A stretch of DNA of 64,000 bases from UBA6623 sp965217195 (lineage in GTDB: Bacteria > Acidobacteriota > Terriglobia > Bryobacterales > UBA6623): positions 1,426,001 through 1,490,000 of the forward strand of contig CBDCHL010000004.1 in the NCBI GenBank assembly GCA_965217195.1, written 5' to 3'. The position numbers and the translations under genes are program-made. Positions 39,773-53,200 of this stretch are shown one piece after another; the stretch's first letter is position 1, and each line of letters starts with the position of its first letter. A model generated the notes under the pieces. It made no database searches. It was given only the letters and a program-made list of their open reading frames with translations, and was not told where the DNA came from.

Positions 39773-40201
39773 ATGTCGCGACGTTCCCCGCGAGTTCTGC
39801 TCATCGATGACAATAAGCACGGCCTTATCGTTCGACGTACGTTGCTTGAAGAGCAGGGGTACGAAGTGGAGACCGCGGCGAACGGTATCGAAGGTCTGGG
39901 AAAATTCGACCAACAGGCATTTGATGTCGTTGTGACCGACTACCGTATGCCGAAAATGAACGGCCGCAAAGTGCTCGACGCGCTACGAGCGCGCGATCAG
40001 CGGGTACCGGTCGTCATCCTGTCGGGCTACGCTAGGAAGCTCGGTCTCACCCAGAAAGGTACCGGCGCCGATGCCGTGCTCGGCAAGGGGCCGAGCGAAG
40101 GCCCCGATCTGGTACAAACCATCGCAGGTCTACTGAGCAAGAAGCGCGTGCGTCGGGAACAGCCTCGCGCGAAGAAAAGCTCACGGCCCCGGTCGGCCTG
40201 A
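39773..40201 (+). CDS. Single-domain response regulator
   Basis: 142 residues, a receiver domain with no output domain. The acidic pair is in LLIDDN, the phospho-acceptor Asp in VVVTDYRMPKMNG (about residue 55), the Ser in VVILSGYA and the Lys in AVLGKGPSE. The tail is strongly basic (KKRVRREQPRAKKSSRPRSA) and might bind nucleic acid or membranes. No histidine kinase is adjacent. Its partner is unknown. Confidence 0.88.
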   Translation: MSRRSPRVLLIDDNKHGLIVRRTLLEEQGYEVETAANGIEGLGKFDQQAFDVVVTDYRMPKMNGRKVLDALRARDQRVPVVILSGYARKLGLTQKGTGADAVLGKGPSEGPDLVQTIAGLLSKKRVRREQPRAKKSSRPRSA

Positions 40202-40327
40202 GAGAAGATCCCATCCACCTTTCGACAGGGCACCTCCGCCCGCGCGACTTCAATCACCAGTCGCACACGGTCCGGCTTCCGGTGAACGTGCAAGAATCTA
40301 TAGGGGTACGGATAAGGAAACCTTTGG

Positions 40328-42484
40328 GTGATCCGACGAGTGTGGAAATTCTTGCCGCTTTCGGCGCTCGGTTTGCTAACAACCGCGCTCGCGCAGGACC
40401 TCGATACTTTCACCTTCCACTCCGAACGAAAGCCGTTCACCGTTCTGGACCGCATCGAAGACCGTGAAGAGAAAGAGGCTTTTCAGCAGCTTTTGGGAAC
40501 CGTCGAGGCGGCCGAGAAGAAACGCCTCGCGGAGTCGTTTTTGGCTCGGTACCCGAGCTCTTGGATGCTTTCGCAGGCTTATGAGATCGCCGCGAAAGCT
40601 TCTATAGACACGGGTGACTTTCCTCAGGCCCTGCTCCACGGCAGGGAATCGCTGCGGCTGCTGCCCGAGAACCCGTTGCTGCTGGTCCCCTTGGCGAATT
40701 TGCAAGTACAGCAGGGGCAGATCGACGAGGGCGAACGGAATGGCCGCCGGGCATTGGAGATCTTGGAGCGTTTCGAGCGTCCGCTGCGTTACGGCGAAGA
40801 GGAATGGAAGCGACTCGAGCGGGAATTGCGCGCCTCGGCCCACTTTGTCGTGGGTCGAGCGGCGGCGACCCATGCGGCGCAGGCGGGCACAAAAGGGGGT
40901 CCGGAGTGGCGCCGAGCGAAAGAGTCGCTCACTCGAAGCCGGCTCCTTAACCCTCGGGATCCGCTGGCTGCATACTTGCTCGGTTTCGCCGAACAGGGGT
41001 TGGGAGACTTGGACCGCGCGGCGCGCGAGTACGCTGACGCGGCGCTCTCGCCCAACCCGGTGCAGGTGCGGGCACTCGATGCGCTCGGGAAGATTCATCA
41101 GGCCAAGAAGAGCAACCAGTCGTTTAACGGCTTTCTTTCCGAACTACGCTCGCGGTCGGTCTCCTATGAAACGCCGGGGGAGGCGCCTCGCGAAGCTTCG
41201 GGCGAACTCGACTACGCCGGGTCAGCGAGCTGTGAGGGCTGTCACGCCGCCGAGCATCAGGCCTGGCGCCATACCGGAATGGCCCGCATGTTTGCGCCCT
41301 ACGACAAGGAAAACGTTCTCGGTGATTTTGCGACTGACAACGAATTCCGGGGCGGCGACGAGGTGTCGTTGGTGAAGATGTTCGAGAGCGACGATCGACT
41401 TTATTTCTCGTTCTTGACGCCTGGAGGAGATTGGAAACGCTACCCGGTCGACTATACGATCGGATCGAAATGGCAGCAAGCCTATGCCACCCGGCTGCCG
41501 GACGGCGAGATTCATGTATTCCCTATCCAATACACGAGGCTTGAGAAGCGTTGGCTCAATTTCTGGAAGATCATAGACGACCCAGGCTCGGCGCGCGCCG
41601 TCATTGGGAATTTTCCCCAACTGACGAATGCCACCAGCTATCAGCTCAACTGCGCGCCTTGCCACACCAGCCAGTTACGCACCGTCAGCGGCGAGATCGA
41701 ATCCGCCGACATGCACTTTCGCGAGCCGGGGATCAATTGCGAAATGTGCCATGGGCCGTCTCGCTCTCATGTAAACGCGATGACGGCCGGCAAGGCTTAT
41801 GACAAGGCCGCCCATCTGCCGCCGGTTGAGTTCGGGGAGATCGATCACCGCTTGTACGTCACCATCTGTGGCCAGTGCCATATGCAGTCCGGAGTCGCGA
41901 AGCTGGGTAACGGCGGCGCGGTGAACTATTCGGGCGAAGCGGATTTCGTCAAGCGGTACACGAATCGGCCGTATATCGAATTCTCTGAAAAGGCGTTTTA
42001 TAAAGACGGCCGCTTTCGCGAGACGACTTTCATCGTCGAGTCGTTTCTACGGACGGCTTGTTTCGAACGGGGCAAGTCACACTGTGGAAATTGCCATGAC
42101 CCGCACCCCGCCGATGCGGCGACGAACCAGCGTTCGCTGAAGTTTCTCGACAACCCCGACCGGATGTGCACGCAGTGTCACGAGTCCTACGCCGAGAAAC
42201 CCGAAGCTCATACTCGGCATGCCGGCGGTACCGAAGCATCACGCTGCACTTCCTGCCACATGCCGAGAATCATGAACAGCCTGCTGTTCAAGGCCGGCAC
42301 GCACCGTATCGACTCGATTCCCGATACCGAGACTCTCGAGCGTTTCGGCCCCGAGGAGAGCCCGAACGCGTGCTTGCTGTGTCATTCGGATCAAGACGCG
42401 GAGTGGCTGAAAAAACAGCTCCCCCGGTGGAAGCAAGGCGGTGACGGCGTTGACGTACCGCGACCCCAAGCGGGCTCCGGTTAG
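40328..42484 (+). CDS. Octaheme c-type cytochrome with N-terminal TPR-like region
   Basis: 718 residues from a GTG, with AAGGAA about 9 bases upstream. A signal peptide (LPLSALGLLTTALAQ) is followed by a helical TPR-like half (about 45-280). The C-terminal half has eight CxxCH heme sites in order: CEGCH, CAPCH, CEMCH, CGQCH, CGNCH, CTQCH, CTSCH, CLLCH. The region SASCEGCHAAEHQAWRHTGM resembles cytochrome c554/octaheme families. Such proteins carry electrons or reduce nitrogen or sulfur compounds in the periplasm; the substrate cannot be told here. The next gene, a zinc alcohol dehydrogenase, begins 28 bases downstream and may be co-transcribed. Confidence 0.9.
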   Translation: MIRRVWKFLPLSALGLLTTALAQDLDTFTFHSERKPFTVLDRIEDREEKEAFQQLLGTVEAAEKKRLAESFLARYPSSWMLSQAYEIAAKASIDTGDFPQALLHGRESLRLLPENPLLLVPLANLQVQQGQIDEGERNGRRALEILERFERPLRYGEEEWKRLERELRASAHFVVGRAAATHAAQAGTKGGPEWRRAKESLTRSRLLNPRDPLAAYLLGFAEQGLGDLDRAAREYADAALSPNPVQVRALDALGKIHQAKKSNQSFNGFLSELRSRSVSYETPGEAPREASGELDYAGSASCEGCHAAEHQAWRHTGMARMFAPYDKENVLGDFATDNEFRGGDEVSLVKMFESDDRLYFSFLTPGGDWKRYPVDYTIGSKWQQAYATRLPDGEIHVFPIQYTRLEKRWLNFWKIIDDPGSARAVIGNFPQLTNATSYQLNCAPCHTSQLRTVSGEIESADMHFREPGINCEMCHGPSRSHVNAMTAGKAYDKAAHLPPVEFGEIDHRLYVTICGQCHMQSGVAKLGNGGAVNYSGEADFVKRYTNRPYIEFSEKAFYKDGRFRETTFIVESFLRTACFERGKSHCGNCHDPHPADAATNQRSLKFLDNPDRMCTQCHESYAEKPEAHTRHAGGTEASRCTSCHMPRIMNSLLFKAGTHRIDSIPDTETLERFGPEESPNACLLCHSDQDAEWLKKQLPRWKQGGDGVDVPRPQAGSG

Positions 42485-42512
42485 GGCCCGCGAGATTCGT
42501 CCAGGAGACCCT

Positions 42513-43625
42513 ATGAGAATCAAAGCCGCGCTGACTCGTGAAGTTAACCAGTTGACGGTCGAGGAAGTCGAGCTCGACCCGCCGAAAGACACTGAAGTCT
42601 TGGTCCGTATGAAGGCGGCGGGCGTTTGCCATTCCGACTTGCATACCTATCGCGGAGAGTTGCGTGCAACGCCGCCGCTCGTGCTGGGTCACGAGGGCGC
42701 CGGGGTCGTCGAGGCGGTCGGCCGTCGGGTCAGCCGCGTCAAGAAAGGCGATCGGGTCACGATCAACTGGCTACCAGCCTGCGAGACATGCCCTACTTGT
42801 CTCAACGGCCGCTATAACCTATGCGAACGGCTGGCGGGAACGACCTTCAAAGCTCTTCTGCTCGACGGGACGACGCGCCTGACAACGACGGACCGGGTGC
42901 CCCTCAAACACATGCTGGGTGCCGCGACGATGGCTGAGTATGCGGTCGTGGACGAGGCCGGTGTGGTCCCCGTTCTCGATGATGTGCCGTTCGAAGTCGC
43001 GGCGGTGATCGGCTGTGCGGTAGCGACCGGCGTAGGTGCGGTAATCAATACGGCTCGCGCCAAGCCCGGGCTGCCGGCGGCAGTGATCGGCTGCGGGGGT
43101 ATCGGGCTGAGTGCGATTCAGGGGTGCAGGTTGGCGGGGCTAAACCCGATCGTCGCGGTGGACGTGATGGACAGCAAACTCGAGTTCGCGCGTGGGTTGG
43201 GCGCCACGCACACTGTCAATGCCGCCGAAGACGACGCTGTTAAGACCCTTCGCAAAGTGACCCGCGGGGGGCCTGAATACGTCTTTGACAGCGTTGGCTC
43301 GGCGACGACGGTTTCGCAGGCGCTGCGGGCCGCCCGACCGGGAGGTACCGCGACGATCATCGGCCTGCACGCGGCCAAGATTGACGTGCCGATTTCGGCC
43401 GCGATGCTCGTCTTACAGAACAAGCGCTTGTTGGGGTCGTTTGTGGGTTCGATCCGTCCTCGACTGGATCTCCCGGCGCTGATGCAGCTTTACTTGGCCG
43501 GCAAATTGGCGCTCGACGATCTGATCACGAAACGCTATCCGTTGGAGCAGCTCCCGCAAGCGTTCGACGATATGGAAGCGGGGAAGGTGGCGCGAGGCGT
43601 GCTGGTGTTCGGGGAAGACGGGTGA
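42513..43625 (+). CDS. Zinc-dependent alcohol dehydrogenase (class III-like)
   Basis: 370 residues from the ATG at 42513, with GGAG six bases upstream. The catalytic zinc ligands are in GVCHSDLHTYRG and GHEGAGVVEAVG; the structural zinc Cys are in CETCPTCLNGRYNLC. A nucleotide-binding VIGCGGIGLSAIQG and VDVMDSKLEFARGLGA follow. Sequence and length resemble the group of S-(hydroxymethyl)glutathione and NDMA-dependent alcohol dehydrogenases. The substrate is not certain. Confidence 0.9.
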   Translation: MRIKAALTREVNQLTVEEVELDPPKDTEVLVRMKAAGVCHSDLHTYRGELRATPPLVLGHEGAGVVEAVGRRVSRVKKGDRVTINWLPACETCPTCLNGRYNLCERLAGTTFKALLLDGTTRLTTTDRVPLKHMLGAATMAEYAVVDEAGVVPVLDDVPFEVAAVIGCAVATGVGAVINTARAKPGLPAAVIGCGGIGLSAIQGCRLAGLNPIVAVDVMDSKLEFARGLGATHTVNAAEDDAVKTLRKVTRGGPEYVFDSVGSATTVSQALRAARPGGTATIIGLHAAKIDVPISAAMLVLQNKRLLGSFVGSIRPRLDLPALMQLYLAGKLALDDLITKRYPLEQLPQAFDDMEAGKVARGVLVFGEDG

Positions 43626-43677
43626 TCAACCACACTTTTCACGTCGTCTGAAACCCGGAAGTGTTTCCAATACGTCC

Positions 43678-43686
43678 TGGTATACT
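43678..43686 (+). promoter_or_regulatory. Extended -10 element upstream of the S41 protease gene
   Basis: TGG-TATACT reads as an extended -10 box about 77 bases before the gene start; no matching -35. Confidence 0.4.
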
Positions 43687-43763
43687 GGGGGCGAAATTGG
43701 GGAGTGGGTGTTCCTGTCGCTGCCCCCCCTCGCCCGAGCTCATCCAAGGAGGACCGAACGTCC

Positions 43764-45344
43764 ATGTCCAGAAAGCACCGTTGGTGGTGGATCGTGCCCG
43801 TCACGATTGTGGCTTGCGCGCTGATCGGCGGGATTTGGGGGCCGCGAACCGGATTGGCGGCCGCCGCCGAGGAAGACGAGATCCGCGACAACCTGCGGCA
43901 GTTTTCCAAGGTCCTTGCCTTAATTGAAAACGAGTACGCAGGTGAAGTAGACGCGGAGAAGGTTGTCTTCAATGGCGCTATCCCCAGCATGCTGCAGCGC
44001 CTCGATCCGCACTCGCAGTTCTTTAGCCCGGAAGCCTTCAAGCAGCTGCGCGACGAGCAGAAGGGGCAGTACGCAGGCGTCGGCATGCAGATTCAATATC
44101 GCAATGGGCGAACCGTTGTGATGTTCCCGTTTCCCAAGACCCCGGCTTACAAGGTCGGGCTTCGGCCCGGCGACATCATTGCCGAAGTGAACGGCGAAAC
44201 GACCGAAGGGCTGAACACGACCCAGGTGGCCAAGAGGTTGCGAGGTCCGGCAGGGACGAAAGTGCGCATCGGCGTCGAACGCCGTGGCGTGGAAGATCTA
44301 ATCCAAGTCGAGGTCACGCGCGCGAAAATTCCGAGGCGCAGTGTCCCGGTGGCCTTTTTCCTCGAGCCGAGGGTCGGGTTCGTACGCATCGATACATTCA
44401 ATGAGAAAACCGGTCGGGAGCTGGATGCGGCGCTCAAGAAACTCGATGAGAACGAACTCGAAGGCCTGGTTCTTGACTTGCGCGGCAATCGCGGCGGGCT
44501 GCTGAGCGAAGGCGTTTACGTTTCGAGCAAGTTCATCGAAAAAGGACAGACGGTAGTTTCTCACCACGGGCGGTCGTCCACCGAAAGAGTGTACAAGGCG
44601 CAGTCAGGTAACGACGGTTTGGTTTACCCGATGGTCGTGATGGTGAACTGCGACTCGGCATCGGCATCGGAAATCGTCGCCGGCGCACTGCAAGACCACG
44701 ACCGCGCGCTCGTCATCGGCACCAATACGTTCGGCAAGGGATTGGTTCAGACGGTGTACCCGATGTCGCAATCCTCGGGTTTGGCCTTGACCACGGCACG
44801 CTACTACACGCCCAGCGGGCGGCTGATCCAGCGGCGCTACGACAATGTTTCGCTCTATAGCTACTACGCCTCCCCCTGCAGCCAACAATACAAGCCCGCG
44901 ACCGACCAGGTGCGGCTGACCGACAAAGGGCGCACCGTTTACGGCGGCGGCGGTATCACACCCGATTTCAAACTCGAAGACAACAAGCTGAACGATTTCC
45001 AAGTGAAGCTTCGGCGAAACTACGTGTTTACCAACTTCGCTCAGGAATACACTTTGAAGCGACCGGATCTAGCGCCGGGCTGGGAGCCCGACGATGAATC
45101 GATGTTGGAATTCAGGAGCTTCTTGGACAAAGAGAAGATCGCCTTCACCGAGCCGGATCTCACTGAGAACATGGACTTCATCAAGCGCTTTGTAAAGCGC
45201 GAGGTCTATGTCTCCGCTTATGATCTCGACGAGGGGAACAAGGTTTACTACCGGTTGGACCCCGACGTCCAGAAGGCTCTCGATATACTACCGGACGCTC
45301 GGGCCTTGCTTGAAGACGGCAAGCGTCTCGTCGCCCAGCGGTAG
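43764..45344 (+). CDS. S41-family C-terminal processing protease (CtpA/Prc type)
   Basis: 526 residues from an ATG preceded by AGGAGG. An N-terminal signal or membrane anchor (IVPVTIVACALIGGIWG) precedes a PDZ domain at about 85-165 (YKVGLRPGDIIAEVNGETTE). The S41 peptidase core (about 190-370) has GLVLDLRGNRGGLLSEG, the nucleophile Ser in CDSASASEIVAGALQD and the general-base Lys in TNTFGKGLVQ. A C-terminal extension of about 130 residues follows. These enzymes trim periplasmic or secreted proteins at their C-termini. Confidence 0.92.
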   Translation: MSRKHRWWWIVPVTIVACALIGGIWGPRTGLAAAAEEDEIRDNLRQFSKVLALIENEYAGEVDAEKVVFNGAIPSMLQRLDPHSQFFSPEAFKQLRDEQKGQYAGVGMQIQYRNGRTVVMFPFPKTPAYKVGLRPGDIIAEVNGETTEGLNTTQVAKRLRGPAGTKVRIGVERRGVEDLIQVEVTRAKIPRRSVPVAFFLEPRVGFVRIDTFNEKTGRELDAALKKLDENELEGLVLDLRGNRGGLLSEGVYVSSKFIEKGQTVVSHHGRSSTERVYKAQSGNDGLVYPMVVMVNCDSASASEIVAGALQDHDRALVIGTNTFGKGLVQTVYPMSQSSGLALTTARYYTPSGRLIQRRYDNVSLYSYYASPCSQQYKPATDQVRLTDKGRTVYGGGGITPDFKLEDNKLNDFQVKLRRNYVFTNFAQEYTLKRPDLAPGWEPDDESMLEFRSFLDKEKIAFTEPDLTENMDFIKRFVKREVYVSAYDLDEGNKVYYRLDPDVQKALDILPDARALLEDGKRLVAQR

Positions 45345-45532
45345 GGCGATCCACCCAACGTAACGCTGCCCGGCTTGGCCGGCCGTACCCCGCCGACTCG
45401 GAGATTGACTATCAACGCGCCTAGCGATAGCGACTTCCCCTCGCCCGCCGGTTTGTCGCACAATAAGAATGCTGGAGAGTGCCTCGTTTCCCGGTGCTGA
45501 AACGAGACAACCGCTTGCGATTGGGAACTGGT

Positions 45533-48667
<3,135 letters not shown>

Positions 48668-48688
48668 CCCCGGCGTTGGAGAAGCATC

Positions 48689-50134
48689 ATGAATTGCCAA
48701 GACAAGCTTTACACCCACCACGACCCTACGACCGTCAGCCGACGTTGGTTCCTGGAACAATGCGGCGTCGGGCTGGGTGCGGTCGCTCTGGGCAACCTGT
48801 TGGCCCGCGACGGCTACGCGGCGTCCCCGATAGCATCCGACAATCCCTTGGCCCCGAAAAATCCGCACTTCGACGCCAAGGCCAAGAACGTCATTTTCCT
48901 GTTCATGGCCGGCGCGCCGAGTCAAATGGAGCTTTTCGACTATAAGCCGAAGCTCGAACAGTTCGATGGCACGCTGCCGCCCAAGGAGCTGCTTGAAGGC
49001 TACCGCGCGGCTTTCATTAACCCCAACTCGAAACTGCTCGGCCCGAAATTCAAGTTCTCCAAGCACGGGCAAAGCGGCACCATGATTTCCGAGTTGCTGC
49101 CGCATACCGCCGAGATCGTCGACGACGTTGCGCTCGTAAAGTCCGTGTCGACCGACGCTTTCAACCACGCGCCGGCGCAGTTGATGATGAGCACCGGGGC
49201 GCAGCAATTCGGGCGGCCCAGCATCGGTGCTTGGTCGCTTTACGGGCTCGGCAGTGAAACACAGGACCTGCCGGGCTTCATCGTCTTCAGCTCGGGAGAA
49301 AAGGGTCCGAGCGGCGGCGCGGCCAACTGGGGAGCGGGCTTTTTGCCGACGGTTTACCAGGGCGTGCAATTTCGGGGCAGCGGTGCCCCGGTCTTGTATC
49401 TGTCGAATCCGCGCGGTGTCGACGACAAGCTGCAGCGCGATTCGCTGGATTCGATCGCCCGTCTCAACAAGATGCACTTCGACGAGATGGGTGACCCGGA
49501 GATTACGACCCGCGTCAACGCTTACGAGATGGCCTACCGCATGCAATCGGGTGCGCCGGAGTTAATGGATATCTCGACCGAACCGGAAAGCATTCTCCAA
49601 ATGTACGGCGCCGAGCCGGGGAAACCGTCGTTCGCAAACAACTGCATTCTGGCGCGGCGCCTGGTCGAAAAAGGTGTGCGCTTCGTTGAACTGTTCCACG
49701 AATCCTGGGACCAGCACCTGTTCTTGGTCCGTGACCTGCAAAAGAACTGCAAGGACACCGATCAGGCCTCCGCGGCGCTCGTGAAAGATCTCAAGCAGCG
49801 GGGCCTACTCGACGAGACGCTGGTTGTTTGGGGAGGCGAGTTCGGCCGCACACCGATGGTGCAGGCCGGCACGGGCGAGGACGGCCGCGACCACCATCCT
49901 AACGCCTTTACGATGTGGCTGGCCGGGGGCGGCGTCCAGCCCGGGCTGACGCTGGGTGAGACCGACGAGCTCGGCTTTAATGTGGTGGCGGACAAGGTAC
50001 ACGTCCATGATCTGCACGCGACGATTCTTCACCTGCTGGGCTTTGACCACACGAAGTTGACATACAAGTTCCAGGGGCGAGACTTCCGCCTGACCGACGT
50101 GCACGGCAACGTCGTCCACAAGCTGGTGGTGTAG
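48689..50134 (+). CDS. Tat-exported DUF1501 protein (pair 1)
   Basis: 481 residues. The twin-arginine signal SRRWFLEQCGVGLGAVALGN is at about residues 17-36. The mature part has features of the alkaline-phosphatase-like fold used by DUF1501 (VIFLFMAGAPSQMELFDYKP, VVWGGEFGRTP, GRDHHPNAFTMWLAGGGVQP) and ends with the family tail TYKFQGRDFRLTDVHGNVVH. Sulfatase-like activity has been suggested for the family from the fold but not shown. It pairs with the cytochrome/DUF1549/DUF1553 protein upstream. Confidence 0.9.
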   Translation: MNCQDKLYTHHDPTTVSRRWFLEQCGVGLGAVALGNLLARDGYAASPIASDNPLAPKNPHFDAKAKNVIFLFMAGAPSQMELFDYKPKLEQFDGTLPPKELLEGYRAAFINPNSKLLGPKFKFSKHGQSGTMISELLPHTAEIVDDVALVKSVSTDAFNHAPAQLMMSTGAQQFGRPSIGAWSLYGLGSETQDLPGFIVFSSGEKGPSGGAANWGAGFLPTVYQGVQFRGSGAPVLYLSNPRGVDDKLQRDSLDSIARLNKMHFDEMGDPEITTRVNAYEMAYRMQSGAPELMDISTEPESILQMYGAEPGKPSFANNCILARRLVEKGVRFVELFHESWDQHLFLVRDLQKNCKDTDQASAALVKDLKQRGLLDETLVVWGGEFGRTPMVQAGTGEDGRDHHPNAFTMWLAGGGVQPGLTLGETDELGFNVVADKVHVHDLHATILHLLGFDHTKLTYKFQGRDFRLTDVHGNVVHKLVV

Positions 50135-50248
50135 GAAGGTCGAGGGTTGACTGCCGTGCTCCCGGCTTGCGAGTGCTCGGGGTAATGAATTGCCCGCGAC
50201 ATACTCGCATCGGCATCAGAAGTCTGTAGTAACTATCGAGGGGGCGGC

Positions 50249-53200
50249 ATGCCGCTAGCGTTTCCAACTAGAAAATCACCTTCCGGCCTGAGGCGCAACG
50301 ATGTCTTTGTTTGCGCGTCGGCGGTATCGACCGTCCTGCTGCTATCCATCGTCACCTTACCGGCCCAAGAGAATCCGCTCGAAGCCCTGCCCGCCGTTAC
50401 CCGTACGGTTGATTTCGGCAAGGACGTTTTCCCGATTTTTGAAAAGCACTGTTTTGTCTGCCACGGCGAAGCTCAACAGATGGGCGAATTGCGGCTCGAC
50501 ACCAAGTCACTCGCCATGAAGGGCGGTGCCGGCGGCGCGTCGATCTTGCCGGAGAACGGCAATGCCAGTGCGCTGGTGCGACGAGTCGCCCACGTCGAGG
50601 GCCTCAACCCGATGCCGATGAGTGGCGAGAAACTCGCGAACGAGGAGATCGCGTTGATTCGCGCCTGGATCGATCAGGGCGCGAAGTGGCCCGAGGGTAT
50701 CGGGAGGGCGGAGGCGAGGATCGAGCGGCATTGGGCCTATGTCGGGCCTGAGCGACCCGCGTTACCGGCGGCTGGGAAGGATTGGGCGCGCAACGGCATC
50801 GACCGCTTTGTGGCGGCCAAGCTCGGCGAGAAAGGGCTTACTCCTAACCGGGAAGCGTCCCGCGAGAAGCTGATTCGGCGGCTGAGCCTCGATCTGAGGG
50901 GGTTGCCGCCGACCGAAGATCAAGTCGGACGCTTTCTCGCCGACAAGAGCCCCGCGGCTTATGAGGACCTCGTTGATCGCTTATTGGCTTCCAACCGCTA
51001 TGGAGAGCACTGGGCTTCGTCGTGGCTTGATCTGGCCCGTTACGCCGACACGAACGGTTACGAGAGCGACGAGCCGCGCACGATGTGGCTGTATCGCGAC
51101 TGGGTGATAAACGCTTTCAACCGCAATCTCGGTTTTGATCAATTCACGATCGAACAACTCGCGGGTGACCTTCTCCCCAACGCCGACGAGAGCCAAAGGA
51201 TCGCCACCGGCTTCCACCGCAACACGCTGATCAACAACGAGGCGGGTTCGAAAAACGACGAGTTCTATGATGCCGCGGTGAAGGACCGCGTCGACACGAC
51301 CGCCACTGTGTGGCTTGCGACGACCCTAGGCTGCTCGCAATGCCACGATCACAAATACGATCCTTTCACGCAGCGCGAGTATTACAGCTTTTACGCCATT
51401 TTCAACAATACGACCGACAGCGCCATCAAGCTCAACGACGAGATGGATGTTTTCCTCGGGGACAAAGACGAGCTTGCGCGGCGCGAAGCCGGGGTTGCTC
51501 GGCTGGACGACATCCTCAACACGTCGACCGCCGAGCTCGAGACTGCTCAGCGCGCATGGCAGGAGGGACTCACGGAGGTTCGCGAAGAAATCGAGAACGC
51601 CTGGCGGCCTGTGCGCGTACTTGCCGCTCGCGCCGACGGCAAGGAGTTGAGGATCGACGCCGACGGCTCGATTGTGATCGAGGGCGAACACAGTGTCGGC
51701 AAGGTATTCGAGGTTGACGTCGAAAGCGCCGGCGCGCGCAGCTCCGCGCTACGCATTGAATCGGCTTCGGTTGAGGGTCTTGAGCCCACTCCGCTCGCCG
51801 AGGACGCCGACGAGGAGGAGAAGGCGAAACAGCCGGCGCCGATTACGATTCGCGGTGTCGAGGTCGAGAACCGTTCCGACGCCGGGCTACGCCGGCGGAT
51901 CGGGGACGCTCGCGCCAATCTGCAATTCGACGAGTGGCACATGATCGGACCGTTTCGAGAAGCCTCGCGCCAAGGGGCGTTCGAGAAGCAGCACGGCCCC
52001 GAGACCGATTACGACCTGTTGAAGATCTACGAGGACGGCAATCTGTTTTGGCAGAAGCGGGCCGATTGGCAGGACGGCACGTCGCACTTGCTGCAAGGCG
52101 AGCGGGCGGCGATTTACCTTCATCGGACGGTAACCGCAAAGCAGGCGGCGCCGTTGCGGGTTTCCCTCGGTAGCGACAAAGACGTTGAGCTTTGGTTCAA
52201 CCACGAAAAGCTCTATTCGGCAGAGCCGACCCGCGAGGTGAGCGCCGATCAGAAGATCATCATGTTGCCGCTCAAGGCGGGGGAGAACCACATCGTTCTC
52301 AAGTTCGCGAACGACACGGGCGATTACGGCTACTATTTCCGCGCCTATACCGAGCCGGAATGGGAGGCCCGCGAGCGCTTGTCGGCCGCGGCGGCCGATA
52401 CGGGTCGAGACGCCGCCGTAACACTGCCGGGTCTGGTCGATGGTCGCGGAAAGCGCGCTTGGGAATTGAGTGAGCAGGAAGGCGGGGCAACGACACTACA
52501 CAGTACTGAGACAATCGATGGGCACCGGATGCGGCTTCGGATCTTGGCCGGGCGTCAGTGGTCTCCGAGCACTCCGGCGCGACGTCAACCGGCTCGGTTG
52601 CGTATTGCGGCGGCAAATCTGTCGGCCGCGGCGATCGCTGAGGTGTTGCGAACCCCCGAATCGATTCGAGAGATCGCGGCGAAAGCCTCCGCCGAACGCG
52701 ACGCGGAAGAGACCGACCGGCTCGCGGCCCACTACCGCTCGATTGCCCCCCGGCTTGCCGACACGCGTGGCGAGCGGGCGGAAACCTCGAATGCGCTCGA
52801 AGCGTTTCGCGCTAAGCACACGACCAAGACGCTGGTGGTGCGGGAGCGCGAAGAGCCGCGCGAGACATTCATGCAGAATCGCGGCAATTTCCTTGATCTG
52901 AGCGAGCGCGTTTCCCGGGCTGTTCCCAAGGCGCTGGGCGCTCTTGCGGAAGACGAAAAGCTCGATCGGCTGCGTTTGGCTCAATGGCTGGTGGGCGGCG
53001 AAAATCCGCTTACGGCGCGCGTGCGGGTGAATCAAATTTGGACAAGCGTTTTCGGGCGAGGCTTCATCGGGAGCGCGGAAGATTTCGGAAGCCAAGGCGA
53101 TCGACCGAGCCACCCGCATTTGTTGGACTGGCTGGCGACGGAATTTGTGCGCTCGGGTTGGGATCAGAAGGCGCTGCTCAAGACAATCGTGAACTCGGCG